Shown here piece after piece: positions 27,986 through 35,210 of a DNA stretch of 64,000 bases. This DNA comes from Streptomyces sp. BK340 (GTDB taxonomy: Bacteria; Actinomycetota; Actinomycetes; Streptomycetales; Streptomycetaceae). Position numbers and translations under genes: made by a program. Position 1 is the stretch's first letter. Each line of letters starts with the position of its first letter. The notes under the pieces were generated by a model that saw only the letters and a list, made by a program, of their open reading frames with translations, had not been told where the DNA came from and searched no databases. The DNA lies in assembly GCF_007827595.1 (NCBI RefSeq), contig NZ_VISR01000022.1, positions 1-64,000 on the forward strand, given 5' to 3'.

Positions 27986-29257
27986 ATGGCCGTGCCTTCA
28001 GTGTCCGCCGAGTCCTCCGCGTCGTCCGGGTCCTCCGCGGCCCCCGACCCCTCGGTGTCCACCGAGCCTGTCGTGCCGGCGCAGTCGGCCCGCAGCCCTC
28101 GGTCCGTCCCGGCGGACCCGGTTTCCACCGGACCCGCTGCCGTCGACGTACGCGCCCGGATCACCGAGTTGCGGCTGTCCGCCTTCGCCGGGCATCGGCG
28201 GGCCGCGTTTCCGCTGGGTGCCGTCACCCTGTTCGCCGGGCGCAGCGGTGCGGGGAAGTCGACCGCGTTCGGGGCGTACGAGGCGCTGGCGCGGCTCGGC
28301 GGAGGGGTCCGGCTCGCCGAGGTGTTCCCCGATCCGGTCGCCTGTGTGCCGGAGCGGGCGCGACCCGATGCCGAGGGGCGGCGGGGGTTCCGGATCGGGT
28401 GTACGGCCGACGGTGCCGAGGGCCCGGTCCGGCTCGATGTCGCCGTGCAGGCCGAGCCGGAGCTGCGGATCGTGGGCGAGCGGCTGACGGCGCGGGGTGT
28501 GGTCCTGCTGGAGACCGCCCTGCGCGATCCGGGCCGGCGGACCGTGCAGGCCGCCTGGCACACCGCCGGCTCCGCCCCGGTGACCCGTGCCCCGCTGCCC
28601 GACGACCGCCTCGGTACCGCCCTGCTGCCGCTGCGGGTGGCCGGCAAGACGGACGGGCAGCGGCGGGTGCTGGCCGCCGCCGAGCAGATGGTCGTCGCCC
28701 TGCGCTCCGTCTTCGTCTGCGACCCGCGCCCCGAGTACATGCGCACCCCCGTGCCGACCGGCACGGGGCGGCTCATGCGCGGCTGCGACAACCTCGCCGA
28801 CGTCCTGTGGCGCACCCGGTTCGAGTGCGGCCGCCGGCACGCCGCGCTGGTCGGGACGGTGCGCGCGGGCTGCGCGGGGCCGGTGACCGACCTGGTCGCC
28901 GAGCCGCTCGCCGACGGCACGGTCCGGGCGCTGCTCGACCGCGGCGGCGGCTTCCGCACCGACCTGGCCCGGCTCGGCGAGGGCGAACTGCGCTATGTCG
29001 CGCTGGCGCTGGTGCTGCTGACGGGACCCGGCGTGCTGGACATGGACACACCCGGCGAGGTGCCCGACGCCCTGCGGACCCTCACCGTGCTCGCCGACGG
29101 CTTCGACCGCGGCCTCGACCCCGGCCAGCGCCGCGCACTGCTGGGGACGGCGGCCCGGATGGGCGAGCGGGGCCACATCCGCTGCGTCGGCGCGGTGAGC
29201 GACGCCTCGTGGGCGGCCGGGACCGAGGGTGTCACAGTGGTACACCTGAACCCGTGA
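27986..29257 (+). CDS. AAA/RecF-like P-loop ATPase
   Basis: This 423-residue protein has a low-complexity Ser/Ala/Pro head (residues 1-50), then a RecF/SMC-like ATPase core. It shows ITELRLSAFAGHRRAAF, Walker A GRSGAGKST at 85-93, a signature-like LGEGELRYVALALVLL and a Walker-B-like segment GVLDMDTPGE. The acidic catalytic residue after Walker B is less clear than in true SMC or OLD proteins. Its stop overlaps the GTG of a MazG-like gene by 4 bp, so the two are coupled. Homologues appear widespread in Streptomyces; biological role unknown. Confidence 0.8.
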   Translation: MAVPSVSAESSASSGSSAAPDPSVSTEPVVPAQSARSPRSVPADPVSTGPAAVDVRARITELRLSAFAGHRRAAFPLGAVTLFAGRSGAGKSTAFGAYEALARLGGGVRLAEVFPDPVACVPERARPDAEGRRGFRIGCTADGAEGPVRLDVAVQAEPELRIVGERLTARGVVLLETALRDPGRRTVQAAWHTAGSAPVTRAPLPDDRLGTALLPLRVAGKTDGQRRVLAAAEQMVVALRSVFVCDPRPEYMRTPVPTGTGRLMRGCDNLADVLWRTRFECGRRHAALVGTVRAGCAGPVTDLVAEPLADGTVRALLDRGGGFRTDLARLGEGELRYVALALVLLTGPGVLDMDTPGEVPDALRTLTVLADGFDRGLDPGQRRALLGTAARMGERGHIRCVGAVSDASWAAGTEGVTVVHLNP

Positions 29258-29598
29258 CGGAACATCCTGACCTGGCCGGACTCCAGCGCAGGCTCGCCGA
29301 GTTCGCGGCCGCGCGCAACTGGCAGCCCTACCACACGCCCAAGAACCTCGTGGCCGCCCTCAGCGTGGAGGCGTCCGAACTGGTCGAGATCTTCCAGTGG
29401 TTGACCCCGGAGGAGTCGGCCCGCGTGATGGCCGACCCCGGCACCGCGCACCGGGTCACGGACGAGGTCGCCGACGTGCTCGCCTATCTCCTCCAGCTGT
29501 GCGAGGTGCTCGGCATCGACCCGCTGTCCGCCCTGTCGGCCAAGATCGATCGCAACGAACAGCGCTTTCCGGCCCCCGGTACGGACGACACCGACTGA
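29254..29598 (+). CDS. MazG-like nucleotide pyrophosphohydrolase
   Basis: This 114-residue all-alpha NTP pyrophosphatase has the MazG metal site: SVEASELVEIFQW (ExxE) and TDEVADVLAYLLQL (ExxD). It belongs to the short RS21-C6/MazG-like group that cleaves NTPs or dNTPs to NMP and pyrophosphate. The GTG start overlaps the ATPase stop (GTGA), giving translational coupling. The pairing with a RecF-like ATPase suggests nucleotide-pool or damage-related work. The length and motifs are complete. Confidence 0.92.
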   Translation: MTEHPDLAGLQRRLAEFAAARNWQPYHTPKNLVAALSVEASELVEIFQWLTPEESARVMADPGTAHRVTDEVADVLAYLLQLCEVLGIDPLSALSAKIDRNEQRFPAPGTDDTD

Positions 29599-29670
29599 CG
29601 TCGAGCCCGGCCCCAACTTCCGGACTGCAACGCTCCGTTATTACTGTGCGCAGTCGAATCTCCGCCCGAA

Positions 29671-29697
29671 TCCGAATTGTTGTCCACAGAATTCGGA
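29671..29697. promoter_or_regulatory. Perfect dyad enclosing a DnaA-box-like sequence
   Basis: TCCGAATT (29671-29678) and AATTCGGA (29690-29697) form perfect 8-bp arms around an 11-bp spacer. TTGTCCACA (29680-29688), identical to the Streptomyces DnaA-box consensus, lies inside the spacer. The element sits about 100 bp upstream of the DUF6099-type gene, in an AT-richer gap of 201 bp. Confidence 0.45.
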
Positions 29698-29799
29698 CGA
29701 CCTCTGGCTTTTCGCCCTAGGGGGTTTCACGCTGGGTAATGAATAAGGGAGTGCAGGCGGACGTGCGAGGACGCACGACGAGTGGGACGGGGGCAGTGC

Positions 29800-30285
29800 A
29801 TGGATGCGGTGCGGCTCATTGTGACGAGCAGGCGGGCTCTGGCAGGAGGTGCCGACACACCCGAGATCATGGCCGAGGTGTGGCAGGCACAGGCCCTGGC
29901 CCAGGCGATCGGCAGTCGCCTCGCGGTGTCCGGCCCCCCGGAGCTGCGGGGCGAGGCACTGGGCCTGACCGAGCTGGCGGGCCGGGGCTGCGGTGTCCTC
30001 GACCCTCCCGAACTCGACCCGGGCGACCTGCGCGCCGCCCAGCTCACCGAGCTGGACGACGCCCGGCAGACCCTTCTCTTCCTCGGCGGGCTGCTCGGCG
30101 AGGTCGGCATCGCCCTGGTCGGCATGGCCAGTTCAGCGGCCGACGAGACGACCTACTGGCAGTGCATGGAGGCCATCGACGCCGCGGACGAGTCCCGGGA
30201 CCGGGTCCTGGAGATGCTGCGCAAACTGGCGGCGCGGGAGGAGGTGTTACCGGAGGAGGCGAAGGACAGCCCGTCCGGCGTGTGA
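29800..30285 (+). CDS. DUF6099-type hypothetical protein with a TTA codon
   Basis: This 161-residue alpha-helical protein (MDAVRLIVTSRRALAG, later ELDDARQTLLFLGGLLGEVG) resembles a conserved Streptomyces-only family that I know as DUF6099. It has no signal peptide or membrane segment that I trust, although the central GGLLGEVGIALVGMA stretch is hydrophobic. The ATG at 29800 gives the conserved N-terminus. Codon 150 is TTA (30247-30249), so the last residues need bldA tRNA. The C-terminus (SPSGV) is encoded by a copy of an intergenic Streptomyces repeat, suggesting the original end was altered. Function unknown. Confidence 0.75.
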   Translation: MDAVRLIVTSRRALAGGADTPEIMAEVWQAQALAQAIGSRLAVSGPPELRGEALGLTELAGRGCGVLDPPELDPGDLRAAQLTELDDARQTLLFLGGLLGEVGIALVGMASSAADETTYWQCMEAIDAADESRDRVLEMLRKLAAREEVLPEEAKDSPSGV

Positions 30286-30343
30286 GGCGAACGGCAGGCG
30301 AAGCGGTCGCTCCGGGGAGATCCGGTCCGTCCGGCGTTCGAGG
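30271..30343 (+). repeat. Two copies of a 17-bp Streptomyces 3'-end repeat
   Basis: CCGTCCGGCGTGTGAGG (30271-30287) and CCGTCCGGCGTTCGAGG (30327-30343) differ at two positions. The first copy supplies the last codons and TGA stop of the DUF6099-type gene. The type CCGTCCGGCGTTTGAGG is a frequent intergenic motif in Streptomyces as I recall. Confidence 0.6.
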
Positions 30344-30400
30344 GCCGGGCCGTCCCGGGCCGAAGCGGGGGCCTGGGGGCGGCAGCCCCGGCGCGGTGCG

Positions 30401-30559
30401 TCAGGCCGGCTCGCTCTCTTCGGCCGGCGCCCGCTGCAGATCCGCGTCCAGGGCCGACAGATCGGCGTTCAAGGCCGCCATCAGCTCCTCCATCTGCTCC
30501 AGCAACCCCTTCGGCTGACCGGCGGAGCCACCCCGAGAGGGAATGGGCTCTTCTGACAT
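30401..30559 (-). CDS. Small helical protein of unknown function (52 aa)
   Basis: This is a short gene with a convincing ribosome binding site (GAGGAGG just upstream of the ATG at 30559). The protein is hydrophilic and begins MSEEPIPSRGG, then forms one predicted amphipathic helix (LLEQMEELMAALNADLSALDADLQ) that could be a coiled coil, and ends acidic. It is convergent with the DUF6099-type gene and divergent from the LLM oxidoreductase, with an 11-bp dyad between. I do not recognise a family; conservation would decide whether it is real. Confidence 0.6.
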   Translation of the reverse strand: MSEEPIPSRGGSAGQPKGLLEQMEELMAALNADLSALDADLQRAPAEESEPA

Positions 30560-30592
30560 GACGGCCTCCTCGGCCCGACACGCGACGGCGAC

Positions 30593-30620
30593 GACCGTCC
30601 GGCGCGGGTGCCGGACGGTC
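30593..30620. promoter_or_regulatory. 11-bp inverted repeat in a divergent intergenic region
   Basis: GACCGTCCGGC (30593-30603) and GCCGGACGGTC (30610-30620) are perfect arms with a 6-nt loop. They lie between the 52-aa gene and the LLM oxidoreductase gene, so the element is an operator or attenuator candidate rather than a terminator. Confidence 0.4.
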
Positions 30621-30772
30621 CGGCTCCGACGGGCCAACGATCACCACTGGGGCCGGTCACTGGCCCACGCCTCACCCGGCGCGCACATGGGACGATTTTC
30701 ACCCGACCGGGGACGGCCGCGCCCGGCGCCACCAGTGAGGTTGACGGGGCAGGTGGCGTGCAGGATGGATGT

Positions 30773-31696
30773 ATGGACCTTCGAATCTTCACCGAGCCCC
30801 AGCAAGGGGCGACGTACGACACCCTGCTCACCGTGGCGAAGGCCACCGAAGACCTCGGATTCGACGCGTTTTTCCGCAGCGACCACTACGTGCGGATGGG
30901 CAGCGCGGACGGCCTGCCCGGCCCCACGGACGCCTGGATCACCCTGGCCGGCCTGGCCCGCGAGACCAGGCGCATCCGCCTCGGCACCCTGATGACGGCC
31001 GCCACCTTCCGGCTGCCCGGCGTACTCGCCATCCAGGTGGCCCAGGTCGACCAGATGTCCGGCGGCCGCGTGGAACTCGGCCTGGGCGCGGGCTGGTTCG
31101 AGGAGGAGCACAAGGCGTACGGCATCCCGTTCCCGAAGGACAAGTTCGCCCGCCTCGAGGAGCAGCTGGAGATCGTCACCGGGCTGTGGGCGACCAAGCT
31201 CGGCGAGACCTTCGACTTCCACGGCAGGTACTACGACCTCACCGGCTCGCCCGCGCTGCCCAAGCCGGCCCAGGAGAAGATCCCGGTGCTCATCGGCGGG
31301 CACGGCGCGACCCGGACCCCGCGCCTCGCGGCCCGCTACGCCGACGAGTTCAACATCCCCTTCGCCTCCGTCGAGGACAGCGAGCGGCAGTTCGGCCGGG
31401 TGCGCGCCGCCGCGCAGGAGGCGGGCCGCAGGGCGGACGACCTGACCTACTCCAACGCGCTCGTGGTGTGCGTCGGCAGGGACGACCAGGAGGTCGCCCG
31501 GCGGGCCGCGGCGATCGGCCGCGAGGTGGACGAGCTGAAGGCCAATGGTCTGGCCGGCTCGCCCGCCGAGGTGGTCGACAAGATCGGCCGGTACGCCGAG
31601 ATCGGCTCCCGGCGGATCTACCTCCAGATCCTCGACCTGGCCGACCTCGACCACCTGGAGCTGATCTCCGGTCAGGTCCAGTCGCAGCTGTCGTAA
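30773..31696 (+). CDS. LLM-class F420-dependent oxidoreductase
   Basis: This 307-residue TIM-barrel protein of the luciferase-like monooxygenase superfamily has DLRIFTEPQQG at the first strand, FFRSDHY, RIRLGTLMTAATFR, MSGGRVELGLGAGWFEEEH and PVLIGGHGATRTPRLAARYAD. The GLGAGW and GG-G patterns are typical of F420-binding members in actinobacteria. The ATG at 30773 starts the first beta strand; the long upstream frame is not coding. A 14-bp stem terminator follows at 31710. Substrate unknown. Confidence 0.93.
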   Translation: MDLRIFTEPQQGATYDTLLTVAKATEDLGFDAFFRSDHYVRMGSADGLPGPTDAWITLAGLARETRRIRLGTLMTAATFRLPGVLAIQVAQVDQMSGGRVELGLGAGWFEEEHKAYGIPFPKDKFARLEEQLEIVTGLWATKLGETFDFHGRYYDLTGSPALPKPAQEKIPVLIGGHGATRTPRLAARYADEFNIPFASVEDSERQFGRVRAAAQEAGRRADDLTYSNALVVCVGRDDQEVARRAAAIGREVDELKANGLAGSPAEVVDKIGRYAEIGSRRIYLQILDLADLDHLELISGQVQSQLS

Positions 31697-31709
31697 CCCG
31701 CCCCGTGGC

Positions 31710-31740
31710 GGCCCCTCCCGGCCCGAGGCCGGGAGGGGCC
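31710..31740 (+). terminator. Stem-loop terminator after LLM oxidoreductase
   Basis: GGCCCCTCCCGGCC (31710-31723) pairs perfectly with GGCCGGGAGGGGCC (31727-31740) across a 3-nt loop, 13 bp after the stop codon. It has the form of a Streptomyces intrinsic terminator without a U-tract. Confidence 0.8.
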
Positions 31741-31833
31741 GTGGCCGGCACGGTGGTCGCGGTGCCCGCCCCGGCCTCGATCGCGCCGGCCGCGGCGAGC
31801 CGGTACGCCGCCGAACGCCGGGCGGCGGCCCAG

Positions 31834-31907
31834 GGGGTTTCGTTCGGATCAGGTCGGACCAGGCCGTGCCGGGCGTCGCGGACCCGGGCTGATCCGAACG
31901 AAACCCC
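31834..31907. mobile_element. MITE-like element, internally deleted copy (74 bp)
   Basis: The terminal inverted repeats GGGGTTTCGTTCGGATCAG (31834-31852) and CTGATCCGAACGAAACCCC (31889-31907) are perfect over 19 bp. Flanks are CCAG on the left and CTAG on the right, consistent with a 4-bp CTAG target duplication with one change. The right CTAG contains the TAG stop (read on the minus strand) of the GNAT gene. The interior shares both ends with the longer element at 39255-39413 but lacks about 85 bp of its middle. It encodes nothing and could act as a terminator hairpin between convergent genes. Confidence 0.8.
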
Positions 31908-32450
31908 CTAGCCCTTCGAGTCCGGCTTCCAGTCCTGGGCGAGCAGTCCGAGCAGGACCTCGTCCAGGAACTCGCCCATCACCCAGGCCGAGGAGCGCAG
32001 CACGCCCTCGCGGACGAAGCCGTTGCGCTCGGCGGAGCGCAGCATCGCGGCATTGTCCGACAGCGTCTCGATCTGCAGCCGATGCAGACCGCGCACGACG
32101 AAGCCGTAGTGGCACAGCACCGCGACCACGTCGGTGCCGTAGCCCTTGCCGCGGCAGGCCGGCAGCAGCCCCAGCCCGATGTGCGCGGACCGGCTGTGGT
32201 TGTCGATGCCCCACAGCGTCGCGGTGCCGACCAGCGTGCCGCCGTCCAGCTCCACCACGGAGAACGGGACGTGCCCCTGCTCCTTGTCGTCCACCACCAG
32301 CCGCGGGTCCTTCGAGCCGGGCGTGATCGGCCGCCACGGACTGCCCTCGGCCCGCGAGGCGTTGACCACGTCGTCGTAGAGCTCGGCCCGCAGGACCGGG
32401 ATGTCGTCCTCGTGCCGGGCCCTGAGCCCGACCTTGTTCCCCTTGAGCAT
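31908..32450 (-). CDS. GNAT-family N-acetyltransferase
   Basis: This 180-residue protein of the RimJ/RimL-like GNAT group starts KGNKVGLRARHEDDIPVLRAELYDD. It has the acetyl-CoA binding motif A (GLGLLPACRGKGYGTD) and motif B with ETLSDNAAMLRSAERNGFV. Such enzymes acetylate protein N-termini, amines or small molecules; the acceptor here is unknown. The stop codon TAG lies inside a CTAG target site at which a MITE-like element has inserted, leaving the reading frame unchanged. Confidence 0.93.
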   Translation of the reverse strand: MLKGNKVGLRARHEDDIPVLRAELYDDVVNASRAEGSPWRPITPGSKDPRLVVDDKEQGHVPFSVVELDGGTLVGTATLWGIDNHSRSAHIGLGLLPACRGKGYGTDVVAVLCHYGFVVRGLHRLQIETLSDNAAMLRSAERNGFVREGVLRSSAWVMGEFLDEVLLGLLAQDWKPDSKG

Positions 32451-32543
32451 GCAGGCTTCCTATCCGACCGGACCGGCCTGCGGCAATCGAATAGATCGAA
32501 CAGGAGGCAGGGGCGGCTGGGCCAGGACAGCGTGCCGACGGAC

Positions 32544-32927
32544 TCAGTGCAGGCAGAGGCAGAACGGATGGCCGGCCGGGTCCGCGTAGATCCGCCAGTT
32601 GGCCTCCGGGCGGAGCTGGTCCGTACGCTCCAGCACGGTCGCGCCGAGGGAGAGCGCCCGCTTCTCCTCGCCGTCCAGGTCGTCCACGTCGAAGTCCAGA
32701 TGGAGCTGCTGCGGGCGCTCCTGGCCGGGCCACTCGGGCGCCCGGTAGCCGTCCACCCGCTGGCAGGCCAGCGGGATCCCCTCGAACCCGTGCACCTCGA
32801 CCCAGTCGGAATCCCCCGGATCCGCGACCACCCGCCCGCCGAGCAACTCCGCGTAGAACTGTGCGAGCCGTACCGGATCGTCGCAGTCCAGCGCGACCGC
32901 CTGCAGCTTTCGAATCACTTCCGACAC
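32544..32927 (-). CDS. VOC-family (glyoxalase-like) protein
   Basis: This 127-residue protein has two beta-alpha-beta-beta-beta modules of the vicinal-oxygen-chelate fold: RKLQAVALDCDDPVRLAQFYAELLGG at the start and PQQLHLDFDVDDLDGEEKRALSLGA in the middle, ending YADPAGHPFCLCLH. This is the glyoxalase-like domain 6 type common in actinobacteria. Function is usually unknown; some members bind drugs. The GTG at 32927 follows a purine-rich GAGGAG stretch. It lies 93 bp upstream of the GNAT gene on the same strand, and the two may be co-transcribed. Confidence 0.9.
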   Translation of the reverse strand: MSEVIRKLQAVALDCDDPVRLAQFYAELLGGRVVADPGDSDWVEVHGFEGIPLACQRVDGYRAPEWPGQERPQQLHLDFDVDDLDGEEKRALSLGATVLERTDQLRPEANWRIYADPAGHPFCLCLH

Positions 32928-33022
32928 TCCTCGCTCCTCGGTCGCTTCCGCGACGTCCCCGGCACGGGAGGGTTCGTACCCGCCGCGGCGGCGGGCATGC
33001 ACGCCTCTGCTCCGCCGGCGAC

Positions 33023-33056
33023 GGGGGCCGGGCGGACTGCTGTCCGCCCGGCCCCC
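33023..33056 (-). terminator. Stem-loop terminator after the carboxypeptidase gene
   Basis: GGGGGCCGGGCGGAC (33023-33037) pairs perfectly with GTCCGCCCGGCCCCC (33042-33056) over 15 bp with a 4-nt loop. It lies 17 bp past the stop of the minus-strand D-alanyl-D-alanine carboxypeptidase gene. Confidence 0.8.
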
Positions 33057-33073
33057 GCCGTCCCTCACCTCAC

Positions 33074-34003
33074 TCAGCCGCGCTGCGCGAAGCCGTAGTC
33101 GAGGATCTTCTTCGCGTCCTTGAACCGCTGGTCGGCCGACGTGTCCGCCAGCAGGGCGCCCACGACCGTCCTGCCGTTGCGGGTCGCCGCGAAGACCAGG
33201 CAGAACTTCGCCTCGGGGCCGGAGCCGGTCTTCACGCCGATCGCGCCCCGGTAGGTGTTCAGCAGCGTGTTCGAGTTCTTCCACGGCTCCATCGCGTGCG
33301 TTCCGCCACCGGGCCGGTACGACTTCATGTCGTCGTACACCTTGGTGCCGACGACCTTCTTGAACGTCTTGTTCTTCAACGCGACCCCGGCCAGCTTGGC
33401 CAGGTCACGGGCGGACGCGTGGTTCCTGCCGTTGGACACCCCGTCGAAGGAGTCGAAGTGGGTGTGCGCCAGGCCGAGTTCGCGCGCCTTGCCGTTCATC
33501 TTGGCGATGAACGACGTGGTCCGCTGGGCCGTCGTCGACCCCGAACCGTAGGTGTCGGCGAGCGCGTAGGCCGCGTCGCACCCGGACGGCAGCATGAGCC
33601 CGTAGAGCAGGTCCCCCACGCTCATGGAGTCGCCCAGGATCAGCTTGGCGCTGGAGTACCGCGCGTTCTGCGTCTTCGGGTCGATGACGTAGTCCGTGTA
33701 CTCCTTCTTGATCTTCACCTTGCGGCCGAGGTCCACGTGCCGCTGCGACAGCACCACGAGCGCCGTCATGATCTTCGTCGTGGAACCGGTCCGCAGCTCG
33801 GCGTCCGGTGCGCTCCCGAACAGCGTCTTGCCGGTGGCCGCGTTCATCGCGTACGCACCCTCGGCCGACACGGTGGGCGCCGGCGGAGCCGACGGAGCGG
33901 CCTGGGCGGGAGCGGCCGCGAGAGCCCCCGTGGAGAGCACGACGGCCGCCGCCGCCGCGATCGCGGCTCGTCTGCGCATGGGTACGCCTGAGTCGATGGT
34001 CAT
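33074..34003 (-). CDS. Secreted D-alanyl-D-alanine carboxypeptidase (low-molecular-weight PBP)
   Basis: This 309-residue peptidase of the S11 family carries the penicillin-binding motifs SxxK (STTK, Ser74/Lys77), SGC at 140-142 where SxN is usual, and KTG at 258-260. An N-terminal signal peptide (MRRRAAIAAAAAVVL then APAQA cleavage) indicates export. It trims D-Ala from peptidoglycan stem peptides. The replacement of Asn by Cys in the second motif is unusual and could affect acylation, although family length and other residues are normal. I use the ATG at 34003 (MTIDSG); ATG 34009 and an upstream start at 34045 are possible. A 15-bp stem terminator follows. Confidence 0.9.
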   Translation of the reverse strand: MTIDSGVPMRRRAAIAAAAAVVLSTGALAAAPAQAAPSAPPAPTVSAEGAYAMNAATGKTLFGSAPDAELRTGSTTKIMTALVVLSQRHVDLGRKVKIKKEYTDYVIDPKTQNARYSSAKLILGDSMSVGDLLYGLMLPSGCDAAYALADTYGSGSTTAQRTTSFIAKMNGKARELGLAHTHFDSFDGVSNGRNHASARDLAKLAGVALKNKTFKKVVGTKVYDDMKSYRPGGGTHAMEPWKNSNTLLNTYRGAIGVKTGSGPEAKFCLVFAATRNGRTVVGALLADTSADQRFKDAKKILDYGFAQRG

Positions 34004-34181
34004 TGCCATCCCCGTTCTGTCAGTGGTCAGTTGACGATCACTCACTTCATCAGGCCGGGGCCCCAGGGGCCATGGCGAAGATCACAGGAAGAGGTGCGAT
34101 GTGGTCACGGTGTGGACTCCCTGTGCCGGAACTGTGGGCTCCGTCACGGCGCGCATGATCCAGGCCTGATCGGATGGCCGG

Positions 34182-35123
34182 GTGCGTAAAGTGCTCCCTC
34201 TCGCTGTCACCGGCCTGCTGGCCCTGTCGGCCTGTCAGTTCGCCGGCCAGGACGACCCCGCCGGCGACGCCCACCGTCTCAACACCATGGAGTCCTTCCC
34301 GCTGCACGCCTACCTGCCGGACCCGTCGTCGGACGGGGGCAGGGCCATCGGCAGGGCGCAGTGGATCCTCGCGAAGAAGTGCATGGTCCGGCTCGGCTTC
34401 CCCGCCTTCGCGGTGCTCGACACCAAGGCCGTCGAGTCGACGTACCCGGTTCGGCAGGGAAACCTCGCGAGCCGCAGCACGGCCGGTGACGACAGCCCCT
34501 ACGGGGTCGACGACCCCGACGTGGCCGCCGAGCACGGCTACCACAACCGGAGTCAGGACACGGAGGAGTCCACCCAGCCCCAGGAGTGGCCGGCGGAACA
34601 GTACGTCGCCCTCACCGGGATGTTCGACTCCGGCGACAGCCACCGTGCCCACGGGAACCCCGTCCCCGAGGGCGGGTGTCTGGGGGAGGCGACGCGGCGG
34701 ATCTACGGCCCTGCGCCCAAGACGACGAAGGCGGGCGGCCTGAAGCTCACCGGGTACTTCTCGCTGCCTCTCGAACTCTGGTACGAGTCCCACAAGAAGG
34801 CGCGGAAGGACCCGGCCTGGAAGAAGGCCGACCGCGCGTGGTCGGCCTGCATGAAGGAGCAGGGCTTCCGCTACCCCGACCCGGACGAGGCATCGGTCGA
34901 CACCGCCTGGTACCGGACCGAGAAGCCGTCGGACAAGGAGAAGAAGACGGCGTCCGCGGACGCCCGGTGCAAGCTCGACACCGACTACATCGACACCGTT
35001 CACACCATCGAGTCCCGCGCCCAGAAGAAGGTCATCGGCGAGCGCAAGCAGGACCTGGACGCCATGCGCGCGGCGAACGAGCGGGCTGTCGGCAACGCCC
35101 GGACGATCATCGAGAAGGCGTAG
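34182..35123 (+). CDS. Putative lipoprotein of unknown function
   Basis: This 313-residue protein has a clear lipoprotein signal: GTG start, RKVLPLAVTGLLALSAC with the lipobox Cys at residue 18. The mature part is hydrophilic, with Cys residues spread along it (CMVRLGF, GGCLGEA, SACMKEQGF, ARCKLD) that could form disulfides, and ends in a long charged helix (DAMRAANERAVGNARTIIEKA). This pattern is common in Streptomyces lipoproteins with no assigned function. A 13-bp stem terminator follows immediately. Confidence 0.85.
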   Translation: MRKVLPLAVTGLLALSACQFAGQDDPAGDAHRLNTMESFPLHAYLPDPSSDGGRAIGRAQWILAKKCMVRLGFPAFAVLDTKAVESTYPVRQGNLASRSTAGDDSPYGVDDPDVAAEHGYHNRSQDTEESTQPQEWPAEQYVALTGMFDSGDSHRAHGNPVPEGGCLGEATRRIYGPAPKTTKAGGLKLTGYFSLPLELWYESHKKARKDPAWKKADRAWSACMKEQGFRYPDPDEASVDTAWYRTEKPSDKEKKTASADARCKLDTDYIDTVHTIESRAQKKVIGERKQDLDAMRAANERAVGNARTIIEKA

Positions 35124-35125
35124 GA

Positions 35126-35156
35126 CGCCGCCCGCCGGCGGCACCGGCGGGCGGCG
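35126..35156 (+). terminator. Stem-loop terminator after the lipoprotein gene
   Basis: CGCCGCCCGCCGG (35126-35138) pairs with CCGGCGGGCGGCG (35144-35156) across a 5-nt loop, 2 bp beyond the stop codon. Confidence 0.75.
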
Positions 35157-35210
35157 GCGACGTTCTAAAACCGATGGTCAGGGCGGGCCGTACGCGGGAG
35201 ACTCGGACGC

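Noticed and set aside
29680..29688. Chromosomal origin of replication
   Set aside because: Only one DnaA box is present and no dnaA/dnaN neighbours; oriC regions have many boxes.
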